NCBI RefSeq assembly: GCF_008795955.1 | Contig: NZ_VMHN01000001.1 | Location: forward strand, 434,001 to 498,000 | Length of the DNA stretch: 64,000 nucleotides | Reading direction: 5' to 3' | From: Marinobacter denitrificans | Lineage (GTDB): Bacteria > Pseudomonadota > Gammaproteobacteria > Pseudomonadales > Oleiphilaceae | Shown here: piece by piece, positions 8,548-17,354 of the stretch | Layout: each line of letters begins with the position of its first letter | Position numbering within the stretch: the stretch's first letter is position 1 | The notes under the pieces: model-generated | Database searches by the model: none | What the model was told of the DNA's origin: nothing | Seen by the model: only the letters and a program-made list of their open reading frames with translations | Made by a program: the position numbers and the translations under genes

Positions 8548-9270
8548 TTATTGCGGTGTATCGTCAACCCGGTCCACCAGGTTGGTTACGCCGGTCAGCC
8601 ATTCTTCCAGGCCGTCGTAAAAGCGATTCTGGGCGTGCCCGGCCTGGATATCCAGAAAGCCGAGAATGAGGGATCCGCCAAGCCCGAGCAGCGAAGAGCT
8701 GAACGCCGTCCCCATACCCTCCAGCGGTTTCAGAAGACCCGACTGGAGCCCGGCGAAGACTTCACCGAAGTCCTCCTGCCCCATATCGAGGTTCACGATC
8801 ACCTCTCCTACCGAATTGATGGTGCCCAGCAGGCCCCAGAAGGTACCCAGCAGGCCCAGGAAAATCAGCAGGCTGATGAAGTAGCGGGTAATTTCACGCT
8901 GTTCGTCCATCCGGCTGTGGATGGCATCCAGTACAGTGCGCAGCGACATGGTAGAAAGGGAAAAGCGGTCGCGCTTGGAGTCGTCGTCAAGCTGGCGGGC
9001 CAGTGGTTTCAGCAACCGGGGCTCCTGCAACACGGAAAGTCCGGCATGGCCGGTACGGAACTGCGCCACCCAGCGCAACTCGGGGAACAACACGAAGACC
9101 TGGCGATAGGTAATGGCGATGCCGACCAACAGCACACAGACAATGAGCAGGTTGAAGACCCAGTTCGCCATGAACGCAGTCTGCAGTGGCTTGTAAATCA
9201 ACGCACAGACCACCACGACCACCGCCAGGAAAAGCGTCATCCAGAAAAGGGTATGCTTGGGATTGCTCAT
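8548..9270 (-). CDS. MotA/TolQ/ExbB-type proton channel protein
   Basis: A 240-residue membrane protein. Two hydrophobic helices lie near the N-terminus (about 10-30 and 38-58), then a cytoplasmic stretch. A MotA/TolQ/ExbB-type pair of helices follows with LLIFLGLLGTFWGLLGTINSVG and, after GLLKPLEGMGTAFSSSLLGLGGSL, the last helix. These are the hallmark segments of the stator channel family. With the OmpA/MotB-domain gene downstream it forms a two-gene operon for a proton-driven motor of unknown output. It is shorter than ZorA and lacks its tail. I use the ATG at 9270; a GTG three codons earlier is possible. Confidence 0.85.
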   Translation of the reverse strand: MSNPKHTLFWMTLFLAVVVVVCALIYKPLQTAFMANWVFNLLIVCVLLVGIAITYRQVFVLFPELRWVAQFRTGHAGLSVLQEPRLLKPLARQLDDDSKRDRFSLSTMSLRTVLDAIHSRMDEQREITRYFISLLIFLGLLGTFWGLLGTINSVGEVIVNLDMGQEDFGEVFAGLQSGLLKPLEGMGTAFSSSLLGLGGSLILGFLDIQAGHAQNRFYDGLEEWLTGVTNLVDRVDDTPQ

Positions 9271-9378
9271 TAACGTCACCGGTTTTATCGGGAAACACGT
9301 TAAAAGCTAGCACAAGCCCCGGCCCCCTGCTGAACTTAAGCCGGTTCTGGCGGGTTACGTCTTTGTTACCCCGAGAAT

Positions 9379-10164
9379 TCAGGGCTGATAACGACCGATA
9401 ATGCGGTCCAGCGCGCCACTCTCACGGGCTTCATCCAACCCCTGCTGCAGGTCTTCCACTATCCCCGGGTCGGTTTTGTTGCTGACCGCCAGGTACATCG
9501 GCGTCTCCCGGAAGACCAGAACCGGTTTCAGGCCGGTAATACCATGCTCTTCTTCGGCCACCAGCGGGCCTACCAGCCCATCGGTTACCCAGAGGTCAGC
9601 CTGGCCCAGTGTCAGCCTGCGCGGGTTCTGCTCACCAGATACGCTCATGATCACCTCAAAACCTTCACTTACCAGGTAATCCGACATCACATCTCCCTTG
9701 TAGCCGGCAATCTTGTATTGCTTGGCGTCCTCAAGGGTTTCGATTTCAATATCGGAATCCGGAGCGGCGAACAGCGTCCACTTGATAGGAGCAAGTGGCC
9801 CTACCCACTGGAACTCATCTTCCCGTTCATCCGTCCGGGCCGTGCAGAACAGACCGTGGTTTTCACGCCCCTGAACCCAGCTGTAAGCAAGGCTCCAGTC
9901 ACGCATTTTCATGATGTAGTCGTAATCGACCCGCGCCATCATTTCCTTGACCATCCCCGTGCAGATCCCGGTAATGTCCTCAGCGCTGTGGGCGAAGCCT
10001 TCGCCTGTCGTCGACGTGTTATAGGGAGGGTAGTTCTCGGTAAAGATATAGAGTTTGTCATCGGCGAGCGCAGTCGGCATCAGCGCCAGCAATAACAGAC
10101 CTTGAGCAACACGTTTGATAGGTGTCAGGGGGGCTGGAACTCCGGTGCCTGATCTGGCTGGCAT
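9379..10164 (-). CDS. Periplasmic solute-binding protein (family 3 type)
   Basis: A 261-residue protein with a signal peptide (cleavage near ALA-DD, residues 33-36) and a type-3 solute-binding fold: LYIFTENYPPYN at the start of the mature part, then the two-lobe pattern with YKIAGYKGDVMSDYLV and LGQADLWVTDGLVGPLVA. Such proteins bind amino acids for ABC uptake or act as sensors. No ABC permease or ATPase is adjacent, so it is an orphan and the ligand is unknown. Two Cys (ICTGM and FCTART) could form a disulfide. Confidence 0.8.
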   Translation of the reverse strand: MPARSGTGVPAPLTPIKRVAQGLLLLALMPTALADDKLYIFTENYPPYNTSTTGEGFAHSAEDITGICTGMVKEMMARVDYDYIMKMRDWSLAYSWVQGRENHGLFCTARTDEREDEFQWVGPLAPIKWTLFAAPDSDIEIETLEDAKQYKIAGYKGDVMSDYLVSEGFEVIMSVSGEQNPRRLTLGQADLWVTDGLVGPLVAEEEHGITGLKPVLVFRETPMYLAVSNKTDPGIVEDLQQGLDEARESGALDRIIGRYQP

Positions 10165-10328
10165 TCTCGTATCCTCGTAGCAATGGGGCGTTATTGGTTA
10201 TACATGCATGCAAACACTACATTCTGGCATTTAAGGCTAATTGCTTTGATCATTTATGCCAATACGACCATCATTGCGGTTCTGACTCAAAATTTCAGTG
10301 ACAAAACGTATCTTTGTTGTGCCCTATC

Positions 10329-11216
10329 TTAATGGCCCGGAGTCGCGAACCAACGTTGCAACTCTGGGAGCACAGTCTCGGGTGCCTCTTCCGGCAGAAA
10401 ATGCCCACAATCCAGCAGCCTGCCCTCCACCTTATCGGCATAGTCCCGCCACACGGCCATTACGTCGTAGGTGCGGTGAACAAACCCCCGTTTGCCCCAC
10501 AGGACCAGCAACGGGCACTCCACCTTGCGATCACGATCGCGCTCGTCATGGTCAAGATCAATGGTAGCGGCAGCCCGGTAATCCTCACAGGAGGCATGAA
10601 TCACCTGCGGGTCACGGAAGCAGCGCAGGTATTCGGCAACCGCAGCCGGGGCAAAACTGGCCTCCGGCCCGCTCCAGCGATTGAGCTTCTCCTGCAGGAA
10701 GTAATCAGGATCAGCGCCAATCATGTGCTCGGGCAATCCATCAGGCTGAATCAGGAAAAACCAGTGATAATAGCCGGTGGCAAAGTTCTGGTCGGTGTGT
10801 CTGAACATGTGGAGGGTGGGCGCAATGTCCATCACACAAACACGGGATACGCGCTCCGGATGGTCAAGTGCCATGCGGTGAGCTACCCGCGCGCCCCTGT
10901 CGTGGCCAGCCACGGCAAACCGCGGGTAGCCCAGTTCTGCCATCACCTCTACCATGTCCCGGGCCATTTCCCGTTTCGAATAGGGTTCATGCCGGGCATC
11001 GGACGGTGGCTTTGAACTGTCTCCATAGCCTCGCAGGTCGGGGCAGATTACGTGAAAGCTGCGCGCCAGTTCCGGCGCCACCAGGTGCCACATCGCATGG
11101 GTCTGGGGATATCCGTGCAGCAGGAGCAACGGTGGCCCCTTGCCGCCATGGACAAGGTGAATCTCAGCACCAGACGTTTTGATATGCTCGGTTCTGAACC
11201 CGGCACCCATATCCAT
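10329..11216 (-). CDS. Alpha/beta hydrolase, haloacetate dehalogenase-like
   Basis: A 295-residue alpha/beta hydrolase. It shows LLLLHGYPQTHAMWH (oxyanion region), CPDLRGYGDSSKP, the nucleophile elbow VAGHDRGARVAHRMA with Asp as nucleophile, and a late LDCGHFLPEEAPE carrying the catalytic His. The DRGARV elbow and FRDPQVIHASCEDYRA region are typical of fluoroacetate/haloacetate dehalogenases and epoxide-hydrolase relatives. I infer C-halogen or epoxide hydrolysis; the real substrate is open. The ATG at 11216 follows GGAGGTACAGG; the open frame extends 17 codons upstream without support. Confidence 0.8.
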   Translation of the reverse strand: MDMGAGFRTEHIKTSGAEIHLVHGGKGPPLLLLHGYPQTHAMWHLVAPELARSFHVICPDLRGYGDSSKPPSDARHEPYSKREMARDMVEVMAELGYPRFAVAGHDRGARVAHRMALDHPERVSRVCVMDIAPTLHMFRHTDQNFATGYYHWFFLIQPDGLPEHMIGADPDYFLQEKLNRWSGPEASFAPAAVAEYLRCFRDPQVIHASCEDYRAAATIDLDHDERDRDRKVECPLLVLWGKRGFVHRTYDVMAVWRDYADKVEGRLLDCGHFLPEEAPETVLPELQRWFATPGH

Positions 11217-11380
11217 CCTGTACCTCCGCCATTTGCCCTTCGTTTGTGTAGTGGATAGTGTAACCAATCGCCGCTATTTTGGTGGTTATCTTAGACATTG
11301 GTTTCGTTGCATCTTGCTGCAAGGCGCTTTTAAGGCCACTATCGTAACCCTCCATATTTGCGAAAACGAAAAGGCACCGC

Positions 11381-12088
11381 ATGTTTCTCGAACGCTACCA
11401 TTCTATCCAGGACGGACACGTGCTGATCAGCGCGACCCAGGCCAGCCGATTTGCCAAGGAAGTGGCAGGGGATTTCAACCCGATTCATAACCCCGATGCC
11501 CGGCGCTTTTGCGTACCCGGTGACTTGCTGTTCGCCTTGCTGGTGTCCCACTTTGGTCTGTCCCGCAACATGACGTTTCACTTCCGCAGCCTCCTGGGCG
11601 CAGATGTACCCCTGGAATTTCGCGAGGACAGCGATGGCCTGATCCGGGTCTACGATGATAAGGGCAAGGTCTATATCGAAGTGGAACGCAGCGGTGAGTC
11701 CACTCACGATGACACGGTTATCGAGAATTTTACCCGCTGTTACGTCGCGGCCTCCGGCAAGAACTTCCCCCACACCCTCAAGCCGCTGATGGAAAGCGAG
11801 GGCGTGATGTTCAACCCGGACCGGCCGATGATCATGTATCAAAGCATGAGCCTGACCATGAGCACCCTTGACGCACCATCCCCTGACCTGGAGTTGCATA
11901 ATGCGGCCCTGAAGCCGGACGGAAAGCGCGGCAACGTCTCACTTGACTACCGGCTGCTTTCCGATGGCAAGATTGCCGGTGAGGTATCCAAGAAGCTGGT
12001 GGTCAGTGGCCTGCGTGAATATGACGCTGAGGCGATGGATGCGGTTGTCGAGGAATTCTACCGGCTCAAGAGTAAATCCTGGGACTAA
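11381..12088 (+). CDS. DUF3581 family protein
   Basis: A 235-residue soluble protein of the DUF3581 family, recognised from FAKEVAGDFNPIHNPDARRF near the N-terminus, FALLVSHFGLSRNMTFHF and the C-terminal half around MSLTMSTLDAPSPDLELHN. The DFNPIHN stretch resembles the active-site segment of MaoC-like hot-dog dehydratases, so a hot-dog fold is plausible. Function is unknown. It is followed 13 bases later by the DUF4112 gene, probably co-transcribed. The family is common in marine gammaproteobacteria. Confidence 0.8.
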   Translation: MFLERYHSIQDGHVLISATQASRFAKEVAGDFNPIHNPDARRFCVPGDLLFALLVSHFGLSRNMTFHFRSLLGADVPLEFREDSDGLIRVYDDKGKVYIEVERSGESTHDDTVIENFTRCYVAASGKNFPHTLKPLMESEGVMFNPDRPMIMYQSMSLTMSTLDAPSPDLELHNAALKPDGKRGNVSLDYRLLSDGKIAGEVSKKLVVSGLREYDAEAMDAVVEEFYRLKSKSWD

Positions 12089-12101
12089 CGGAAACCTTGT
12101 C

Positions 12102-12572
12102 ATGCCCTCAACACCGGTAAGTCGGGAAGAGAAACTGGCGGCGCTCGCCCGTCTCGACAGGTTCAGCCGGATGGCCGATAACGCCATCCGCATACCCTTC
12201 ACCCGCTTCCGTATCGGCTTCGAGCCCCTCATTGGCCTTGTCCCTGTCCTCGGCGATTTCGCCGGCCTGGCCATGTCCGGCTATGTGCTTCTCGAAGCTC
12301 ATCGCGCCGGCGCCAGCACCCGCATAAAAGGGCGGATGGTCCAGAATATGGCGATCGACTTTTTTGGCGGCCTTGTACCCATCATCGGCGATGCCTTCGA
12401 CTTTGCCTTCAAGGCCAATGTCCGTAATACAAAACTGCTTCGCGATTACCTGGAAACCGAACTGCAGTCGCAACCCAAACCGACATTCCCCTGGAAACAG
12501 CTTCTGGTCATGATTGGCATTCTCTCTGCACTGACGGCTCTGGGAGTACTGGTATTGGGAGCTGGCGCCTAG
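12102..12572 (+). CDS. DUF4112 family membrane protein
   Basis: A 156-residue protein with the DUF4112 pattern: ALARLDRFSRMADNAIRIPF, then RFRIGFEPLIGLVPVLGDFAG, then MVQNMAIDFFGGLVPIIGDAFDFAFKAN and a C-terminal hydrophobic helix (about 135-154). It is probably an inner-membrane protein of unknown role. The ATG at 12102 is 13 bases after the DUF3581 stop with a weak GGAAACC site. Confidence 0.8.
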   Translation: MPSTPVSREEKLAALARLDRFSRMADNAIRIPFTRFRIGFEPLIGLVPVLGDFAGLAMSGYVLLEAHRAGASTRIKGRMVQNMAIDFFGGLVPIIGDAFDFAFKANVRNTKLLRDYLETELQSQPKPTFPWKQLLVMIGILSALTALGVLVLGAGA

Positions 12573-12643
12573 TTTGCCGGTCGGGAACACTACGGATTTG
12601 TGCTACACGGCCATCAAGGCTTAACCTTGAAGGAGGCACTGGA

Positions 12644-12883
12644 ATGATCGAAGGAGCGACCACTATGGCGAATACCACCTGCTCCAACTGCGGAGCAACC
12701 CTCTCACTGAGCAGCAAGAAATGCCCGGAATGCGGCAACCTTCAGACCTCGAAATTCAAGATGGTCCTGGGGGCGGCTACCGTGTTGATTGCAGCCCTGG
12801 TGATGGTGATCGGCGCGATCTCCATTATCGCCAGAGATGACCCCGCCAACCCGGCCGGAGACACCACCGAGATAACCCCCTGA
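12644..12883 (+). CDS. Small zinc-ribbon membrane protein
   Basis: A 79-residue protein with a four-cysteine zinc ribbon (CSNCG ... CPECG, about residues 13-34) followed by one hydrophobic helix (about 45-66) and a short acidic tail. No function is known. The strong AAGGAGG at 12630-12636 favours the ATG at 12644; a second ATG at 12665 (MANTTCSNCG) also has GGAG in front and may be the true start. A small inverted repeat, TCAAGG/CCTTGA, ends at the ribosome site and could affect translation. Confidence 0.65.
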   Translation: MIEGATTMANTTCSNCGATLSLSSKKCPECGNLQTSKFKMVLGAATVLIAALVMVIGAISIIARDDPANPAGDTTEITP

Positions 12884-12969
12884 CCCGATACCTTGCTTGA
12901 AAAACAGGGCAGGAGCGTAGTACTGGCCGCCTACCTCAATAACCAGAACAATAATTAGGTGAGACACTC

Positions 12970-14853
12970 ATGAGTAATGCCACCTCCAGTAACACCTGGG
13001 ATTACCTGATCCAGGGCGCAAAGGTTTTTGATGGCAGCGGCGAGCTGCCGGTATACGAGGACATAGCCGTAGCCGATGGCAAAGTTGCCGCGCGTGGCGC
13101 CAACCTTGACCCGCAAAGGGCGCACAAGGTGATTGATGGCAGCGAATGCTGGGCCATGCCCGGGCTATTCGATATCCACACCCATTACGATCTGGAACTG
13201 GAGGTGGCCCCAGGCTTGCCAGAGTCGGTGCGCCACGGCACCACGACGGTAGTGATCGCCAACTGTAGCCTCGGGCTGGCCTTCGGCTCCCAGCGCAAAG
13301 ACGGGGCAGACCCCATTGTGGACTGCTACGCCCGGGTGGAAAACATTCCCAAAGGTGTACTGCGAGCAACCGCAGACCGAGTCGACTGGCAGAATCCGAA
13401 AGAATACATCCAGCACCTGAATAAACTCAGCCTCGGGCCCAACCTGGTCACCCTGGTACCCCACTCCATGCTGCGAATTGAAGTGATGGGGTTTGAAGCC
13501 AGCATCTCCCGCGATCCCACCGAGGACGAACTCCAGGCCATGGAGTCACTGCTGGAAAAGGCCCTCGATGACGGCTATGCAGGGTTCTCAACCGATGCGT
13601 TGCCCTTCCACTACCTGGCCAACCAACCCAACACCCGCAAGACCATTCCTACCCAGTTTGCCAGCTACCCGGAAATCAAACGGCTGACCGATGTGGTTCG
13701 GCGCAAGGGTGGGGTCTGGCAAGCCACACCGCCCAAAGACAGCACCGTTGGCACCATCAGGACCTTCCTGCTCAGCTGTGCCCGGCTCCACGGCAAGCCT
13801 CTGAAAACCACGGTTGTGGCAGCCCTTGATGTACATAGCAACCGCAAGATTGTGCGACTGGCACGTTTGCTGGCCCGGGTGCTCAACTCCCGCCTGTTAA
13901 AGGGAGACTTCCACCTGCAGGCCCTGGCGGCGCCCTTCAAAGTGTGGTCCGATGGCGCAGTAACGCCGCTTTCGGAAGAAATTGAAGAGCTGCGCATTCT
14001 CAATGAAACCGAACTGGAAGACCGCGAAGGCCGCCTGAAGATCCTCAACGACCCGGACTACATCAGTCGGTTCAAGGCGATGTGGATGAGCGGAAAGACC
14101 GGTTTCGGTCTCCAACGCCTGAAGCGCCTGGTTCGTCTTGAGGATTACGCCTTCAACCGTGCACTCGAAGACATGACCATCGACGTCTGTCCCCTCAAGA
14201 ACTGGGAAGGCAAAACCTTTGCCGAGGTCCGTGCAAGGGTCCAAGCGGTCAACGCGGGCAAACCCCTTGAATGCAGCGATGCGGAAGAGCCCCTGTTAAA
14301 AGACTACTTTGCCCAGGTGAAGGATGAAGGCGACTTCGTGCTGGCCATGTTGCGGGCGTTCGACCGCGACCTGAGCTGGTACACTGTTTCCGCCAACCGC
14401 GACGAGCGCACCGTGCGCAGCCTGCTCATGGATCGCCAGCTACTGCCCGGCTTCAACGACAGCGGCGCACACCTGACCAATATGGCCTTTTACGATGGCA
14501 ACCTCCGCGCACTGAAACTGGCATCAGATGGCGGCGATATGGACGTGGCGTATATGGTGCGCCGCCTCACCCGCGACCCCGCCCGCGTCTTCGGTGTCAA
14601 AGGCGGCCGTATCGAGGTGGGTGATCAGGCTGACCTGATCCTGCTGAACCCCTCCGCCCTGCGCCGCATGGACCACAATAAAACCGTGAAACGCCAGTAC
14701 CGCGAGGAGTTCCGGCACGAACAACTGGTCAACCGCACCGATGGCGTAGTGCCCCTGGTGATGATCGCCGGCCATCCTGCCTGGCACGGAACCGCTTTCG
14801 ACGAATCACTGGGCCGGCAAAAAATGGGCACCGTACTGGAAACTACCTTTTAG
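12970..14853 (+). CDS. Amidohydrolase, N-acyl-D-amino-acid deacylase type
   Basis: A 627-residue metal-dependent amidohydrolase of the D-aminoacylase subgroup. Metal ligands are likely in FDIHTHYDLELEV (His-x-His) near residue 76. The active-site Asp would be in GFNDSGAHLTNM, about residue 497. GGRIEVGDQADLILLNPS and a final PLVMIAGHPAWHGTAF close the family core. Such enzymes hydrolyse N-acyl-D-amino acids or similar amides. It is longer than classic D-aminoacylase (about 480), with an inserted middle segment (about 270-420). The gene is convergent with and overlaps the stop of the SpmAB gene. The ATG follows AGGTGAGACACTC. Confidence 0.85.
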   Translation: MSNATSSNTWDYLIQGAKVFDGSGELPVYEDIAVADGKVAARGANLDPQRAHKVIDGSECWAMPGLFDIHTHYDLELEVAPGLPESVRHGTTTVVIANCSLGLAFGSQRKDGADPIVDCYARVENIPKGVLRATADRVDWQNPKEYIQHLNKLSLGPNLVTLVPHSMLRIEVMGFEASISRDPTEDELQAMESLLEKALDDGYAGFSTDALPFHYLANQPNTRKTIPTQFASYPEIKRLTDVVRRKGGVWQATPPKDSTVGTIRTFLLSCARLHGKPLKTTVVAALDVHSNRKIVRLARLLARVLNSRLLKGDFHLQALAAPFKVWSDGAVTPLSEEIEELRILNETELEDREGRLKILNDPDYISRFKAMWMSGKTGFGLQRLKRLVRLEDYAFNRALEDMTIDVCPLKNWEGKTFAEVRARVQAVNAGKPLECSDAEEPLLKDYFAQVKDEGDFVLAMLRAFDRDLSWYTVSANRDERTVRSLLMDRQLLPGFNDSGAHLTNMAFYDGNLRALKLASDGGDMDVAYMVRRLTRDPARVFGVKGGRIEVGDQADLILLNPSALRRMDHNKTVKRQYREEFRHEQLVNRTDGVVPLVMIAGHPAWHGTAFDESLGRQKMGTVLETTF

Positions 14854-16079
14854 CCGAAGAACCAGTAGCACACCAGGATAGCTGTCAGCATCCCGGCGAA
14901 ATCCGCCAGCAGGGCGCAGCCCAGGCCATGGCGGATCTTGCGGATGCCGACAGCACCGAAATACACCGCCAGCACGTAAAAGGTGGTTTCGGTACTGCCC
15001 TGCATCGTCGCCGCCATCAGCGCGGGAAAACTGTCCACCCCGAAAGTATCCATGGTCTCAATCATCATGGCGCGGGCACCACTACCGGAGAGCGGCTTCA
15101 TGAAAGCGGTAGGCAGGGCGTCGATAAACCCGGTGTCCCATCCGAGCCCCTCGATTATCCAGCGAATACCCTCAAGGCCGGCATCCAGAACTCCGCTGGC
15201 TCGCAGAACTCCTATCGCCACCAGCATTGCCACCAGGAATGGCAACAGGGAAATGGTGAAACTGAACCCCTCCTTGGCCCCTTCGATAAAGGTGTCGTAA
15301 ACATTAACCTTCCGCAGGGCGCCGATGAGCAGAAAGCTGATCACAATGCCGAACAGCGTGAGGTTGCCTACCAGGGTTGAGGTCGCCGCAAGAGCCTGTG
15401 CCGACATACCTGCCAGTGTCGCCAATAACAGCCCCAATGCCGCTGCCCCGGCAAGGAGATAAGCCAGCACCACCGGATGCCAGAGTTTCAGCCTCTGCAT
15501 CAGTGAGACACTCAACAGCCCTACCAGGCTGGAAGCGGTGGTCGCCAGCAGAATAGGCAGGAAAACCGCTGTGGGGTCCGCGGCTCCTTGCTGCGCGCGG
15601 TACATGAAAATAGTCACCGGAAGCAGGGTCAGTGATGACGTATTGAGTACCAGAAACAGAATCTGGGCGTTACTGGCCGTATCCCGGCTCGGATTGAGCT
15701 CCTGCAGCGAATGCATGGCCTTGATACCGATGGGTGTCGCCGCGTTGTCCAATCCCAGGATATTGGCAGCAAAGTTCATGGTGATGTGGCCCTGAGCCGG
15801 GTGGCCACTAGGCACCTCTGGCATCAGACGGCGGAAGAGCGGGTCCAGAACTCTGGCCATAAGCTGGATCAAGCCGGCTTTCTCGGCAATGGCCAGGAAA
15901 CCCAACCAAAGTGTCATGGTGCCAACCAGCACCAGTATGATCTCGACACTGAGTTCTGCCATGTCGAACATGGCCGCAACCAGGCGGCTGAACACCTCCG
16001 TGTCGCCCATGCCCAGCCATTGCCAGAGCGCCGCTACGAAGGCCACCAGGAAAAAGCCCAGCCAGATTCCATTTAGCAT
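14850..16079 (-). CDS. Fused SpmA-SpmB nucleoside-recognition membrane protein
   Basis: A 409-residue membrane protein that combines both halves of the Bacillus spore maturation proteins. The SpmA-like first half carries LFRRLMPEVPSGHPAQGHITMNFAAN and LGLDNAATPIGIKAM. The SpmB-like second half carries FLPFLVAMLVAIGVLRASG and MKPLSGSGARAM, with the late MQGSTETTFYVLAVYFG. In non-sporing bacteria these 'nucleoside recognition' proteins have no settled function; transport of a small molecule is likely. It stands alone. Its start is 367 bases from the FNT gene, and that gap holds the regulatory elements listed below. Confidence 0.85.
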   Translation of the reverse strand: MLNGIWLGFFLVAFVAALWQWLGMGDTEVFSRLVAAMFDMAELSVEIILVLVGTMTLWLGFLAIAEKAGLIQLMARVLDPLFRRLMPEVPSGHPAQGHITMNFAANILGLDNAATPIGIKAMHSLQELNPSRDTASNAQILFLVLNTSSLTLLPVTIFMYRAQQGAADPTAVFLPILLATTASSLVGLLSVSLMQRLKLWHPVVLAYLLAGAAALGLLLATLAGMSAQALAATSTLVGNLTLFGIVISFLLIGALRKVNVYDTFIEGAKEGFSFTISLLPFLVAMLVAIGVLRASGVLDAGLEGIRWIIEGLGWDTGFIDALPTAFMKPLSGSGARAMMIETMDTFGVDSFPALMAATMQGSTETTFYVLAVYFGAVGIRKIRHGLGCALLADFAGMLTAILVCYWFFG

Positions 16080-16266
16080 TGTTTTATCCGCCTTCCTGAA
16101 TGGTAAGAATCGGGTTCATTTTCGGGGCACTGGCTTCCCGCACGCACCAAATTGAACCATACCCGGTTTGGCAAACGCACCTCCGTACCCGCAACCGCGC
16201 GCCAATTCATCAGAACAAAGCTCTTACCATAATGATATTAAAAGATTTTTCATTCATATAAACATT

Positions 16267-16284
16267 CAGGCACGGGTATTGCGT
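16267..16284 (+). promoter_or_regulatory. Sigma-54 (RpoN) promoter before FNT gene
   Basis: AGGCACGGGTATTGCG places GG at 16269-16270 and GC at 16281-16282 with exactly ten bases between, matching GGCAC-N5-TTGC. Transcription would begin near 16294. The stretch 16080-16266 upstream is AT-rich in its last 60 bases and would hold activator sites; I could not define one. The fit suggests nitrogen or formate-type control through NtrC or a similar activator. Confidence 0.7.
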
Positions 16285-16314
16285 TGTAATAACTGACATT
16301 GGCCAGCGATTCTC

Positions 16315-16407
16315 GGGCCACTCCAGGCCCAGAACATCGAACACTACCCGGACAACGGCGTCCTCACAAACCTGACTTTCAGGCTTTCGTGTGCGCGCCG
16401 TTTTTTT
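16315..16407 (+). promoter_or_regulatory. Leader with hairpins and internal terminator (attenuator-like)
   Basis: The untranslated leader after the sigma-54 site holds a short stem GGGCC/GGCCC (16315-16330) closing a six-base loop ACTCCA. A long hairpin follows, with arms ACGGCG (16355-16360) and CGCCGT (16396-16401) and inner stem CCTGA/TCAGG, running straight into seven T. This is an intrinsic terminator 40 bases before the coding start, so expression must need read-through. Nitrate assimilation leaders read by ANTAR proteins (NasR, NasT) are built this way, but their hexaloop has G at position 4, which is C here. Confidence 0.65.
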
Positions 16408-16446
16408 GTGTCCGGAAAATTTCATCGTCAAATGAGGTAATAAAAG

Positions 16447-17289
16447 ATGTCCTATCTAGTTCCATCAGAATTCGTCACCAAAATGGTGGACGCCGGTGAA
16501 TCCAAGGTTCACATGTCCACCCGCGACACCCTGATCCGCGCCTTCATGGCCGGCGCCATTCTGGCTCTTGCTGCCGTCTTTGCTGTTACCGTGGCGGTAG
16601 AAACCGGCAGCTTCCTGCTGGGGTCAGTGCTCTTTCCGGTAGGTTTCTGCATGCTCTACCTCATGGGCTTTGACCTGCTTACCGGCGTGTTCATGCTCAC
16701 CCCCCTTGCCCTTCTGGACAAACGGCCGGGGGTTTCCACCAATACCATCCTGCGAAACTGGGGGCTGGTTTTCGTGGGCAACTTCGCCGGTGCCCTGACC
16801 GTCGCCTTCATGATGGCCTTCATTTTCACCTACGGATTCAACGTTGAACCCGGCGCTGTCGCCGAAAAAATTGCAGGTGTTGGCGAAGCCCGAACGCTGG
16901 GCTATGCCGAGTATGGCGCAGCTGGCTGGTTTACGATCTTTATCCGCGGCATGCTGTGTAACTGGATGGTTTCCATGGGTGTGGTCGGCGCCATGATTTC
17001 CACTAACGTTGGCGGCAAGGTTCTGGCCATGTGGATGCCCATCATGCTGTTCTTCTTCATGGGTTTCGAGCACTCCGTTGTGAACATGTTCCTGTTCCCG
17101 TTCGGTATCATTGTTGGTGGTGGTTTCTCGGTGATGGACTACCTGGTCTGGAACGAAATCCCCACGGTTCTGGGTAACCTGGTAGGCGGCCTGGCCTTTA
17201 CCGGCCTGACCCTGTACACCACCCACATCCGCACCGGTGCAAAGCGCAACTTTTCCAAAGGTGCCAGTGCTGACCGCGTGCCGGCATAA
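16447..17289 (+). CDS. Formate/nitrite transporter (FNT) family channel
   Basis: A 280-residue, six-helix FNT protein (FocA/NirC family). It begins YLVPSEFVTKMVDAGESK as usual. GSVLFPVGFCMLYLMGFDLLTGVFML is the channel-lining Omega-loop region, and FFFMGFEHSVVNMFLFPFGI carries the central His. FNT channels pass formate, nitrite or hydrosulfide with proton. The sigma-54 promoter, attenuator and neighbouring kinase favour nitrite import for assimilation. The ATG follows GAGGTAATAAAAG. No nitrite reductase gene is in view downstream. Confidence 0.9.
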   Translation: MSYLVPSEFVTKMVDAGESKVHMSTRDTLIRAFMAGAILALAAVFAVTVAVETGSFLLGSVLFPVGFCMLYLMGFDLLTGVFMLTPLALLDKRPGVSTNTILRNWGLVFVGNFAGALTVAFMMAFIFTYGFNVEPGAVAEKIAGVGEARTLGYAEYGAAGWFTIFIRGMLCNWMVSMGVVGAMISTNVGGKVLAMWMPIMLFFFMGFEHSVVNMFLFPFGIIVGGGFSVMDYLVWNEIPTVLGNLVGGLAFTGLTLYTTHIRTGAKRNFSKGASADRVPA

Positions 17290-17303
17290 CTGACCAGGAC
17301 GAG

Positions 17304-17341
17304 AGGCCCGGCCCTGGTGTAACGCGACCGGGGCCGGGCCT
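17304..17341 (+). terminator. GC-rich hairpin between FNT and kinase genes
   Basis: AGGCCCGGCCCTGGT (17304-17318) pairs with ACCGGGGCCGGGCCT (17327-17341) with one mismatch and an eight-base loop. Only TTT follows, so it may reduce rather than stop transcription into the downstream kinase, giving more transporter than kinase. Confidence 0.6.
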
Positions 17342-17354
17342 TTGGCATTTCTTC

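Noticed and set aside
7468..9270. Zorya phage-defence system
   Set aside because: Only MotA- and MotB-like genes are present. The MotA-like protein is too short, and no ZorC, ZorD helicase or ZorE nuclease is nearby.
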